In this document: piece after piece, positions 1 through 10,171 of the stretch | Layout of the letters: every line of letters begins with the position of its first letter | Position numbering within the stretch: the first letter of the stretch is position 1 | From: Mytilinidion resinicola | Lineage: Eukaryota > Ascomycota > Dothideomycetes > Mytilinidiales > Mytilinidiaceae | Length of the DNA stretch: 64,000 bases | Assembly: GCF_010093595.1 (NCBI RefSeq) | Contig: NW_022985437.1 | Location: 583,380-647,379 of the forward strand | Reading direction: 5' to 3' | The notes under the pieces: model-generated | Databases searched by the model: none | Told to the model about the DNA's origin: nothing | The model's input: only the letters and a program-made list of their open reading frames with translations | Position numbers and translations under genes: made by a program

Positions 1-373
1 CGTCTTTTAGAACAAGGAGCTGAACGAATATCGAGAGGTCAGTTTTAGTGTGGACAAATCGGCACCTTTGAAGTGGAGGGGGTACGAATCTTGGTTGCAG
101 CGACAAGAGAAAATCGTTTTGATGATGGATTCTATCTAGGAGTGAACCTTTTCATGTCTTCGCATCCACCCTCGTACTCTCGGAGTGCCGGTACGGCGTC
201 TCGTCATAGATGCACATACACTTTCTTTTCACTGCTTGTGATCCCTCATTGTATTTTGAAAACTCGGAGTTGGAAGGAATCTCAGGGTTCTGGCCAAATG
301 ATGAGCTCGTGAGGCTACCACAGTTAGAGGCAGAGGGACGTATACACACCAACGAGACACTATAATGCCACCG
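1..373. other. 3' flank of the hexosaminidase gene, no gene seen
   Basis: This is the downstream flank of the minus-strand GH20 gene. Only short open frames without recognisable domains are present. I see no repeat or RNA gene. Confidence 0.6.
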
Positions 374-2657
374 CTAGAATTCCAAAAATACCACAGCTAT
401 TGAAACAGTAGCACATACAATCCAGCTGTACCCTACTCGTGTAGCCGTGTTAGAAACTGGCGGTGGCGGTGAACTTGGACTCGTTCCTGGGGTGAACGCG
501 TTGACTTCTAACGATTGCACACCTCCTTTCACACTTTCCAATGGCGCGACGAAAGCCATCTGGCTCCAACTGAACAGCGTATTTCTGCCTCCGAAAACGA
601 ACACCTCGAAGCGCCCCACAAAGGTGCCATTGACCCATACTCTAGAGCCTCCGATCACATCACCGGTAATGACAATATCAGCTGGGACGGCCACCGTGAC
701 CGGCACATGCGTTGAACTGGTTAGATTCGTCCAAATGCGCCCAGGCATGCCCGGATCAAAGCCATCGGCAATATTGGTCGATCGGAGCGGATAATCCCAT
801 CCATCGGACGTGGTGAAAACTAATGTACCATTTCCAGACAGTGAGAGAGTCGTGTCAGGCCCCGATAAAGTGAATGGGCCAGTGATGGAGAGCGAGAGGG
901 AGTAGTTCATGCCCTTGCTACCACGTCCTAGCGTGATAGTGTCGTTGTTTGAAGTCGATCGGGCCCACGAAAAGAGTGAACTGGAGGCCTTACCTTCGCC
1001 GGGGAGCTTCCTATCGAGATTTTGGCCAGGGGCATTAGAAGAGAGGAACTCAATCGAGGCGTCTGAAGTGTCCGGAACAACCACTTGCCCTCGTGATCCT
1101 GACCAAGCCTTTGCTCCTACGATGGGTATACCCTTACGCATAGCGTAATATGCCTCAAGCTGAGTGGTAGCGTCAACACCGTTATCATTCCACGTGGCCA
1201 TGATTGCACCTTTGTTGCCCGATACATTACTTGAGAGCTGCTCTGTTTTATTGACATAGTTGAATAAGGCTGGATTCCATTGCCAGTCTGGCTGGTTCGC
1301 AAAGTTCAAGACGCGGGATACATTGTAGAACTGTGGATATGGAGCAGGGTTGATGGGCATGTGGTCGTTCTTTAAGGACATGTAGGCCCACCAATCTTCG
1401 GAGTTGATGAGTTGATATCCGTCGTTATGCAGCTCAACAGGATCCGACTCTCCGTACTGCCAATGCTGTATAATGATGTCCTTTGAAATGGTGAGATTTT
1501 TAGAGGGCTCGTTCGTGCCCCAAATCCGAATTTTCTTGCCAGATGTGGAGTTGACGAAATCAGAAATTTCATTCACGAACCGAATGTAGTCATCTGCGAG
1601 CGTGGAATCGTATTCGTCAGCACCAATATGGACTTCCTTCGTTTGGAACCATGGTAGAAATTCGGCCCATAGGCTCTTGACGGTGGGAATACTATCAGGG
1701 TGTGTTAGATTGAGGAGATCCTTTGTCGCCAATGCAAGCTCTGGCTTCCATTTGGTGATGGACAAACAGTGACCAGGAGCTTCAATCTCTGGTATAACCG
1801 TCACACCTCTTTGCGCACAATGCTTTTGGAAGTCCTCGAAGTCGACCCGGGAGAGAGTTTCATTTGGCCTCTGCACGATCCCTTGGAGGTCAGGGTTTTC
1901 TGGATACAAGGACTTCAGGCGGAATACAAATTAGTAAAAGTTCTAGGAAGGGGAGCTTGGCACTCACGAATTGACTGTAAACTAAGTTCCACGTCTCGTT
2001 GTGTCCGCGATTTAATGGGTAATTGTCGCTTGCGTGATAGTGAAATTCTGACATCTTAAAGAATGATGCATATGTGCATAGATCTTTCAAAAAGGACGGC
2101 GCGTACCACTTCCTTCCCGCATCTAGCATGAAACCTCTAGTCGAGTATGCAGGTGCGTCTGTGATCTTTCCACCGGCAGGAATAGAGGATCCATTCGCAA
2201 GGAGAAGTTGTTGGAGCAGCGTTCGGGTCCCCCACCACATTCCACGAGCACCTTGTCCCCTTATGAAGACGCTGGAGTCTTGCACTTCGAGCTCGTATCC
2301 TTCCTCGGTGACATCTCCATTTTCATACTTCAAGGCAGAGGTATTACCCCCAAGTGAGCCGAGGAATATCCCAGATCCATCCATGGGCAGCACTCCAATG
2401 CGTTGAAGGGTCCAATTCGTTCCGGTAATCTGCTCGAGGTCTTCGAGAAATGTCTCTGCAAATTCGTATGCGGAAGGCGGAATAAGCGTCAAGCCTCCTG
2501 TATCAACATGAGAGGCAAATTTGCTCTCAATGTAAATAGTTTTAGCCGATGTAGCGATGGAGAAAGCGCCAGTGGAGACGTTGAGGCTCCATTGAACTGG
2601 CGGCAAAAACTGCAGAGCAGATACGGCAGAGACAAGGGCGGAGAATCTCAGCAACAT
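374..2657 (-). CDS. Secreted GH20 beta-N-acetylhexosaminidase-like enzyme, probably GPI-anchored
   Basis: Two exons, 1968-2657 and 374-1912, give 742 aa; the 55-bp intron 1913-1967 has a GTGAGTG donor and an AAG acceptor and restores the family-like run YSQFSLYPENPDLQG. The protein starts with a hydrophobic signal peptide (MLLRFSALVSAVSA). A GH20b-like N-terminal domain is followed by the catalytic barrel. The acid/nucleophile-assisting Asp-Glu pair lies in HIGADEYDS near residue 328. Many Asn-X-Ser/Thr sites fit an extracellular protein. The C-terminus is a Ser/Pro linker followed by a hydrophobic tail, which looks like a GPI-attachment signal. The family removes terminal N-acetylhexosamines, for example from chitin fragments at the wall. 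The catalytic pattern looks more like the chitobiase/lacto-N-biosidase-like branch of GH20 than classical HexA, so the exact substrate is uncertain. Confidence 0.9.
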
Positions 2658-3457
2658 AATGAGGGTGTATGGGAGTGTTCGGCGGCGGGCGATGCCTGCA
2701 CTTTATCATGATGATATCGGGGTGGATTGCCATGTATTCTGAGGGCAAGATAAAGGGCTACACAAGATTGTAACCGGGACATTGGGACGATCTGCGGGTT
2801 GAGGTGGTAACGCCGCTTATCAAGTGCGGAGCTCTCAAGTTAAATGTAACATCCAAGAGAGCCAAGAGATTGTGGGAAACAATCATCAAAGAAAACGGTA
2901 CTTACTCGCGAAGAGTGGGATAGCAGTCAGTAGCTTCATCTAGGGAGTTAACAGTTACATCGTTCTCGTATGCTTGTCTCTTGCCTCGGGTAGCACATCC
3001 TAAGTCATGGGCGGCCACAGATGCTACTCGCAAGGACAACGAAGCATTTCGGCTTCATCGCCGACACAATCGTAGTGGAGATGGTGGTGCACAGGGAGAC
3101 GGAGTTGTGGCAGCGAGTGTAATTAGCTCAGCGGTGCGAGCTTATGAGTCACGTGACCTGTTTCAAAAGAGACATCCCGACCAAGGTGTATCTATGTAAC
3201 CCTGCTCACGCTTTCCTGCTATTTTGTATGTACCCTGAACGTATGTTACGTGGTTAGACGTAGGTAGTTCATCGGTGCGAAATTCAGTATGCTAGAAAGT
3301 CACCAGCTCTAGGAACTGTACGATGTTATTCAACCTTCTCAACCTCTCTCCCATAGTAAGCCAGTCCATCACCTTTAAAGACAGATAGCACAAACAATCT
3401 CGGAACAGCCATCTTCTAGAACTTCCACGTATATGAAGCATATGTTGCGGTGCTACC
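2658..3457. other. Intergenic region upstream of the GH20 gene
   Basis: About 800 bp between two minus-strand genes. It holds the promoter of the hexosaminidase gene and the 3' flank of the DsbA-like gene. The one notable site is TGAGTCACGTGAC at 3145-3157, an overlapping bZIP-type and E-box palindrome. No coding sequence is recognised. Confidence 0.6.
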
Positions 3458-4422
3458 TCAGCTACTTTCCTTGATGACCTGTTCCATCGCTTTCACATAC
3501 TCTTCTACTTCCTTCGCTCCCTGTAACGTGAAGTCTCTCCTCTTTCCCTCAAAAACGACATACGGCACTGCGTCAACGGCATTTCCTGCCTGCTCTCTTA
3601 TCAACATCTTGACATCTTGTAAGCCCTCATACTCGTCTTCTATAAATGCCTTCGCTTCAGCCTCGGGAACACCAGCTGCAGCAGTGGCAGCGAAAAGAGT
3701 CTCCTTAGAAGAAGGATGCTGCTCGTGTTCGAAATACTGGCTGTATAGCGCTGTCGAACTCACTCGTAAGCCTAGTTCTGCGGCATCTTGAGACCACTCC
3801 CAAACGGGCCATACTCACATTCCACAGCTTTCCTAACTCCCTCCTCGCCCTTGGTTTCTTGCACCCACTGCAGCACCCTATGCGCATCGATCGTGTTGGC
3901 TACTGTTCCGCCGAACTTGAAGTCGATGCCGCAGCTCTTCCCGTACGCGCTCATCACGCTCGTGTACATCTTCATCTTCTCCTCCGAGTCTCCGTATCGG
4001 CTCTTCTTGTACCATTCGTACTTGTCCTCGCCCTCTTTCGAAGCCTCCGGGTAAAGTTGGTATGGGAATATCTTCAGTGTGAAACTAACAGGGGGAAGTG
4101 GAGAGCGAGAACGGAGTTGATCTAGGGCAACGCTCAGGCGGCGGTAGGCCAGGTAGGTCCTGGAGAGCAGTTAGTTACGTGGCATACATGTCTGATCGGG
4201 CGGTAATGTGGAATGGCTATTTAGCCAGAAATTCACAGGAGACGACATGAATCAGCGTCCACTAAGGAGAGCTTCGTGAAGTAGATGCATCTACTGAGTG
4301 AAACGTGTCACGAGAATGAGACCTCCGAAAGGGGCGCTCCGGAAATAAGATGAAGCTGCTGGGTGCAATTACCAAGGACATGTTGTGTCGAGCGTGAAAG
4401 ATATTTGAGAGTCGTAAGTCAT
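3458..4422 (-). CDS. DsbA-like thioredoxin-fold oxidoreductase (FrnE/HCCA-isomerase type)
   Basis: I assemble three exons: 4373-4422, 3819-4159 and 3458-3750 (227 aa). Exon 1 encodes only MTYDSQISFTLDTTCP plus two bases of the next Trp codon; the 213-bp intron joins it to give CPWTYLAYRRL. The last intron (3751-3818) rebuilds KAVESLYSQYFEHEQ, a typical DSBA-family helix. The fold is thioredoxin-like with an alpha-helical insertion, and a cis-Pro region near AVPYVVFEGK. The active-site motif is CPWT, so the second cysteine of the classical CXXC is missing; related fungal and glutathione-S-transferase-kappa-like proteins also vary here. It probably acts as a thiol-dependent isomerase or oxidoreductase in the cytosol, as no signal peptide is visible. 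Substrate unknown. Confidence 0.82.
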
Positions 4423-4818
4423 GACGATCAACTATAAAAAGGGAACGTGAATTGTGAAGGATACTTCTCGTTAATCTTAGACTACCTTGAATTACTTAAA
4501 GCCTAAGCCGGGTCTAGGATGAGTTTATATGCCGCATCCTTGAGCTGTTCTTTGAGGTACACCCCGCAGCGGACCTGCGGCTCTTTCGTCATGCGGGGTT
4601 GGCACTTTATATGCGCTAGTGCACGATGAGAATATACTTTACTTATGATTACTTTTTCGGTATGATAAGCGCTATGTTCCCTGCTCTATCTGAACTTCAT
4701 ATCAGCAGAATAAAATATCATGATTATAAGTTGCTCGTTCGCTACAGTCTACTTTGAAGCTTGCCGGCCATCATACCTCGCGAGAACCAGACCATTACGT
4801 GCTAGCCTACGTAATTCA
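4423..4818. other. Intergenic region with a small inverted repeat
   Basis: About 400 bp between the permease 3' end and the DsbA-like start. A compact inverted repeat lies at 4561-4599 (described separately). Otherwise AT-rich and without coding signal. Confidence 0.55.
4561..4599. repeat. Nested inverted repeat (ACCCCGCA ... TGCGGGGT)
   Basis: The outer arms ACCCCGCA (4561-4568) and TGCGGGGT (4592-4599) are perfect complements. An overlapping inner hairpin pairs CCGCAG (4564-4569) with CTGCGG (4575-4580). The two structures are mutually exclusive. It could be a terminator-like hairpin downstream of the permease or a transposon-end relic. Confidence 0.5.
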
Positions 4819-6814
4819 TTACCTTCCTGTATACTTCTTCTCCACAATCCTTGCCACAGGATACACGATCAACGTGAATGCCGCACTTAAATAAATACCC
4901 ACATCGCCTCCAAACCCACCGAACTTGGCCGCAATAGGACCAATGTACCAAGTCTGAGCCTATGCACAATGTTAGCTCAGTTCTCGCTAGCATTCTTATG
5001 CTTAAACTTAATAAAAACTTGAACATACCATTCCAGTGACACCGCCCGCAAGATATCCAGTCAAGAGTGCGAGCACCGCCGCACAGCCCCACGGCAGAGC
5101 GTGCGGCTTATCCCACACAGTGAGGTCGTAGCCGGAGCGTTTGCGGAAGAATTGATCTTCGATGAGCAGGACGAGTGTGAAACTAACGGTCCAATAGCCG
5201 AGGAGGCTGACGAAGTTTGAGACGATAGTGGAGAGGTGTTCCTGGCCCGCAATGGCGAGAACGGCGATGACGATGACGAACAGCAGCGACCAGATCAGCC
5301 GTGGCACGGCGTGGAAGTAGTGGCCGAGGAGTTGGAGCGAAAGACCCGAGGAATAGTTGATGGCAATGTTGTTGCCGAGAACGGAGAAGGTGAGCATAAC
5401 GAGGCAGAACTTGGACCAGCCGACAGGGTGGTAGACTTCATAGATCAGGCCACCGAGGCCGTGATTACCGTAGGCGTCAGCGTATGGGGGATATGCGACG
5501 GATACCGCGGCGTTGCCGAGACAGCAGCCTATCACCACGGACTAGAGAGGCTCTGTCAGTACTTGTATGCGTTGGGCTGGAACGATTTACTCACGAAGGT
5601 GGTGGGAAGGACGATTCCCCACCAGGTTAGAGTGAAAACCTTCCATGTCGGGGTCTTAGATTGGCATACACAGGTTAGCAGAAATTCACAAGCAGGGGGG
5701 TAGGTTAGGACAGATTCCAAATCCTCTGCAGTCAATTTTCCTTGAGCGCCACTCAAATCGGGTTCAAGACACCACTTTGACTTAAGCTAGTGCTCAAAGT
5801 AACTTAAGTGCGTATTCAACCACCATTTGAGTCGTGGTTCAACAACGCAGTTCCAGGAAAATTGACAGTAGAGGACACTGATGTATGTACTGGGATCTTA
5901 CTCACATCAGCGGGAAAGTTGCAGTAGTAGTCGGCTGCTATACTGCACCAACCAGAGGCGTTGGAGAAGTTGATGGACAGGATGGTCAAGAAATTGGCGG
6001 CGAATGTGGTACCAGAGCTGCCATCTAGTCCTGGAAGGCTAGAATCAACATGCGGTGCTGCTTGACCGATGAGAACGCAGAGGAGGATGAAGGTTCCAAT
6101 CCATGAATACTTCTCGAACGTGTGGATGACTTTGAATCCAAATACGCAAAGAACGTAGGAGATGACTGCTATGATCACAATGCCGACCGTGATAGACATA
6201 GTGTAGTCGCTCACCGCGTTGAGGATCTGACCTACAACGACATAGTTGACAACAGCGAAGCCGCCTCCGACAACAACGTTGAGAACGGAGCAGAGCTTTG
6301 CGCCCCAGAAACCGAAGGAATAGCGAGAGGTTGCAATTTGACGAAGGCCAAGCTATCGATATGCAATTAGTGCATTGTCTGGGCCAGTGTTTGGATGCTG
6401 TATTACCTTTGGGCCTAAAGTCCCGGTGAACGCAGTGCACAGTGCTCCAAGCATAGTTCCCACTACACTGGCAGCAATGGACTGCTTCAGCGACAGACCG
6501 AATTCAGGACCGAGGAGCCCCAGTGGAACAACTCCGACGTGAACATTCAGCGACCACCACATCAAGAAGATGTTCCAGATGGAGGGAGGCTGTTTCTTTT
6601 CCTCCGGGATGCGGTCCACGCCCTGCGTCTCAATGCCCATCTTGGCGTCGAGCCACTCCTCTCCTTTTTTCAGATATCGAAGGACAGGGTTGCGACTCTG
6701 GATCTCCTTCGCGCGGCGTATTTCTTCGATAGATGCATCGTCGACGTCGGGAGCGCTCACAACTTCGGGCCCTTTCGCAGCTTCTGCATCGAGGTTCTCT
6801 TTCTCGAATTCCAT
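4819..6814 (-). CDS. NCS1-family cytosine/purine permease (Fcy2/FcyB-like)
   Basis: Five exons (6407-6814, 5906-6352, 5595-5654, 5029-5541, 4819-4959) give 522 aa, the usual length for fungal Fcy2-type carriers (about 510-530). All joins keep the frame and rebuild family-like sequence: GPKLGLRQIATSRYSFGFWG, NFPADTPTWKVF, LPTTFSVVIGCC and GMAQTWYIG. The N-terminal tail is charged and cytosolic; about twelve hydrophobic segments follow. The family imports cytosine, adenine, guanine or hypoxanthine with protons at the plasma membrane. Exon 3 is only 60 nt. Intron 2 (5655-5905, 251 bp) is several times longer than its neighbours and is largely filled by a hairpin element. Which base is transported cannot be told from the sequence. 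Confidence 0.92.
5723..5874. mobile_element. Small MITE-like hairpin element inside a permease intron
   Basis: About 152 bp with imperfect terminal inverted repeats: CCTCTGCAGTCAATTTTCC at the left end, and a right end whose reverse complement reads CCTCTACTGTCAATTTTCC. The similarity continues inward: ACTCAAATCGGGTT on the left against ACTCAAATGGTGGTT on the right arm read in reverse. The centre carries a further small palindrome (ACTTTGA ... TCAAAGT). There is no coding capacity. No clear target-site duplication was found. It sits entirely inside intron 2 (5655-5905). It could be a non-autonomous DNA transposon relic or a structured intron segment. Confidence 0.5.
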
Positions 6815-7961
6815 CTTTCAAGAGAGCAACTGGGGATGGCAAAGGTGTCTTGGGCGCCTCTAACGCGTATTCGAGGAGGAGAGGCGAGGTATCAAGGGAT
6901 GCAGCCGAGCGAGTTGATGTTGAAGTTTTGTTAGGGTTGGGCAAATGAAAAAGCGCAATGGGGTCGCTTAGAGGGCTGAAATGGTGAATGTCTTCACTGG
7001 TAGATCCTCTCAACTCTCGGCCAATTTCAGTATCGCGATGAGATGGGCGTTCCGCAGGAAGGAACAAAGGGAGAAGAAACAGCGGATTGCGCCTCGGCGT
7101 ACTTGAAGAACGAGGTCGCAAAGTATGTACCTACAGCTAATCTATCACGAGACGGAGGTGGCCGTACTTATCACCCGGGAACCGCGAAGGCCAGATAACG
7201 ACGACGCGCTTGTTTGGACGACCAGTCGCCGTGCTTCTGGAACGCTTTCCATCATTCCACTGCAGTCCTAGCGCGTAGGGGATGCGAGATCAACCAAGAC
7301 ACCTTCTTGTTTAAGCAGGGTCCCGTCGACGATCGCTGGGCTAGATACCGGGTGATGGGTAGGAGTTCCCAGGCGCCCCACGATACGGCCCTTGTGCTCT
7401 TGAGGCTATCAGAGCGGGAAGCTGGAGAAGGAAGCTGGCAAACGATAAGCACGCTAAGCTTCCTTCAGAATGCTTGCATGCTATGCTTGGAGTTACCGCT
7501 GATGCGCTTGGCTGAAGCTTGTAGATTGCGAGTGGGGGCAAACAGAACCTCCGCCTCCACATCTAGGTATGGAGACCGGAATTGCCGATGGCCATGCTGA
7601 GGAGAATGTCAGCTCTTCCTGGGCTCGTACACTCAGCTTGGCACGCACAGTTTCACTCATAACAGGACAGCGTCGTCTGAGGTGGCCCGACAAGCCTTGC
7701 AACTTGCTCACACTGTTTCATTTGAATCTTTAAAACCCGTTGAGGCATGTCAGAAAGCGGCAGAGCGATATCTGATGCGTGAGTTTTCTTCGTGACACAG
7801 TAATAGAGATCCGATTACACTGTCAGCGCTATCAGGGTGTAATCTATCCAGATTTGGGCACGCCAAGACAAGTTCCCCTTTTCCTGTACCACGACAGGCC
7901 TCACAACGTCAATCCTTTGTCAACAGCTCTGTCAAGTTCAATACGGAAGGAATCAATTCAA
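6815..7961. other. Intergenic region upstream of the permease
   Basis: About 1.15 kb, containing the permease promoter and the 3' flank of the regulator gene. Short open frames on both strands show no domain and no consistent splice signals. Nothing else recognised. Confidence 0.55.
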
Positions 7962-9452
7962 TCAATGCCCAAATGTTGAACCTATTAGATCCCCGACTAG
8001 TCTCTGGGCAGCGCTATCATCAGGGAGTTCTCCCGTAATCTGGCGTAATAACTTCATCGCCGAGCCTCTCAAGAACCAGCAGTAACGCTCAGCTCGCTCG
8101 ACCAACAACAACCAATGAGCGAGCACAATGAGCGCAGCGGGACTCTTGTGCAAAACCATCTGGTTGAAGCGATCCCCTAGCATCCTCAACCACGACGCCA
8201 TGCCCGTCCATACCGCTCCCACATCATCGGACGCATAGCTCAAGGAAAAGCATTCGACCAGTGTATCGATAGCGGAAAGCGTGGAAACGAAGTCTAGGGC
8301 ATTGTCCGGTTTTTCTAATGCCTCTGCCATGCGATACGGGAGAATGCGGAAGCGATACAGTAACGCAGGGGGCACGTTACCGGAGACTCCAGCATCTGAG
8401 CTTCCTCCCGAATCTGTGGTGGCTCGAATCCACGTTTCCTCGGGCACGTCATCGCTGCTGACTGCGGAGCGGAGAGCGAAGTTAGGGTCGATACAGCCTT
8501 GAACAGTCGTTGTGAATGACTGCAAATCAAAAGGTGCTGGTCCCGGAATCAGTCCTTGACTGAGCGCTGGTATTTCAGACGTCCAATGGCAGCAACATTG
8601 AATGCAATGCATCTGCGCGCCCGCCTTCGCTTCCTCGAGTCTGGCCACGCTAGGATCACGCAGTACCTCCCCCCATCCAGCGGAGAATTCTTGAAGAAAC
8701 TGCGCCGATCGCTCCCGATGCACTCGCTTGGTTGTCTCGTCGTCCAAAAGCGCCGCCAGATGACTTGCGGAGATAGCTAGCAACCCACACGTTAGCCAGC
8801 GCAGCCGCAGGGCTTGTGCAACCACATCCATCTGCCAGTACTTTACGGGCTCACCATTCCTGGCAGGAAGCGTGAGACTCGTCGTGGTCGTGAAATGGTG
8901 AAAGTACCTCAGCGTTTCCAGGTCTAGGTTGCACCGAGGGCCTAGAGGGAGTATGGATGCCGGTGTGGGAACGCGGTTGAGAGAATGCTGGTGGGCAACT
9001 ATCTCCTGGCCAGTGACCAGCTGCCCAGGTGACGCGACCTCAAAGTACTTGATTTTGGTTCCCCGAAAGAAAGTCTGAAGATTTACGGAACGAGCACAGG
9101 ACTCCGGAGGATCACTCACGCCATGATTTTCGCTCCAATGGCGTCTCATCCGCTTAGAGCTGGCACAGAGACTTTCACAGCCGATGGCCGTACATCTGTA
9201 GCCTGAAATGACGGGCAGTCCTTCTACCGGTGACAAACTCACGGGCGGAAGTTGAACATCGTCCGGCTCTACAAGTTCGAGTTGAGCGATGGAGGATAAT
9301 AATCGCTGTCTTTCTCCGCGATAGATCTTGTGCCGAAGTAGATGGCTTCCTAGGGCGCTCTTTTGAATGGCGTACTTGCATTCTCGGCAAATCAGCACGC
9401 TATACCTCGCGTTATACTCGAGCAAATCACTTGTGCCAAACGTGATGGACAT
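7962..9452 (-). CDS. OrsD-type double zinc-finger protein with fungal transcription-factor-like C-terminus
   Basis: Single exon, 496 aa. The N-terminus has two C2H2-like fingers: Cys22-X2-Cys25 with His37-X3-His41, and Cys87-X4-Cys92 with His105-X4-His110. This matches the fungal domain named after OrsD of the orsellinic acid cluster. Residues after about 170 are helical and resemble the regulatory part of fungal-specific transcription factors (YFHHFTTTTSLTLP, then LAISASHLAAL). It is probably a nuclear DNA-binding regulator; targets are unknown. It is divergent from the reductase at 10172 across a 719-bp shared upstream region, so regulation of that neighbour is a reasonable guess but not shown. 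The start is the first ATG of the frame, ahead of the first finger. Confidence 0.75.
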   Translation of the reverse strand: MSITFGTSDLLEYNARYSVLICRECKYAIQKSALGSHLLRHKIYRGERQRLLSSIAQLELVEPDDVQLPPVSLSPVEGLPVISGYRCTAIGCESLCASSKRMRRHWSENHGVSDPPESCARSVNLQTFFRGTKIKYFEVASPGQLVTGQEIVAHQHSLNRVPTPASILPLGPRCNLDLETLRYFHHFTTTTSLTLPARNGEPVKYWQMDVVAQALRLRWLTCGLLAISASHLAALLDDETTKRVHRERSAQFLQEFSAGWGEVLRDPSVARLEEAKAGAQMHCIQCCCHWTSEIPALSQGLIPGPAPFDLQSFTTTVQGCIDPNFALRSAVSSDDVPEETWIRATTDSGGSSDAGVSGNVPPALLYRFRILPYRMAEALEKPDNALDFVSTLSAIDTLVECFSLSYASDDVGAVWTGMASWLRMLGDRFNQMVLHKSPAALIVLAHWLLLVERAERYCWFLRGSAMKLLRQITGELPDDSAAQRLVGDLIGSTFGH

Positions 9453-10171
9453 GGTAGTGTCAGGCTTCGTTGAACATAGAGTAGCAGTCCAGCGCCGTCT
9501 GGGGTGACCCGGAGAGCTATCAGGCTTACCAAAACAGTCGCTTTACAATTTTCGACAATGTCCTGGAGGACCCCAAACAGTGGTAGACGAGCGTACGCAA
9601 GCCCAGAAGAGTGTGTGCCTTAGGATATTACGTTTGGAAAAGGACTTCGTACGTATCCTTGACTGCTACGTTATGTTTAACGGAGCCTGCGTGTGCTGCG
9701 AAAGGTGCATCCGAAAGCTGAATGTGAGCTTGACTGCCATGAGGAAGAGGATCAGAGAGTTGTAGGAGGAGTGTGGGAATCGAGGTTGGGAAGACGAGGT
9801 TGAATCGAACAAAGACGCACTTCTGATTGGCTAGAAGAACGTCAAAGCTTCCCCATCGCAGTTCCTCATATGCTGTTCTGGCATTTACCCGAGCCATGAT
9901 TCATAATAAAACGACGTGTGAGGTTCTGCGACGACTGATTCTATTCAGGTACATACGAGTGCGATCAATAAGCGATTTCGCAGTGGGCTTTGAAATCCCA
10001 TTGTTGTTGCAATGATGTTGCATATGGCGAAGCTAGCTTCACTAGGGTCAATTCCAGATATATAAAAGGTCACCAATTCTCTCTGCTACTTCTTTCCTAC
10101 CACATCTTCACTGTCTTAAAACCTTTCTTCTAGCCATTTCTCCCCAATCACGTACCAAGACGTAGCCAAGA
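9453..10171. other. Divergent promoter region between regulator and reductase
   Basis: 719 bp shared upstream of two genes transcribed away from each other. The reductase side has a good TATA element at 10059-10067 and a pyrimidine-rich leader before the ATG. No coding sequence recognised. Confidence 0.55.
10059..10067 (+). promoter_or_regulatory. TATA box of the reductase gene
   Basis: TATATAAAA lies 105 bp upstream of the ATG at 10172 and is followed by a CT-rich stretch, a common core-promoter layout in filamentous fungi. Confidence 0.55.

Noticed and set aside
7214..7600. 128-codon plus-strand frame between permease and regulator
   Set aside because: Overlaps equally long frames on the other strand; no domain, no splice context.
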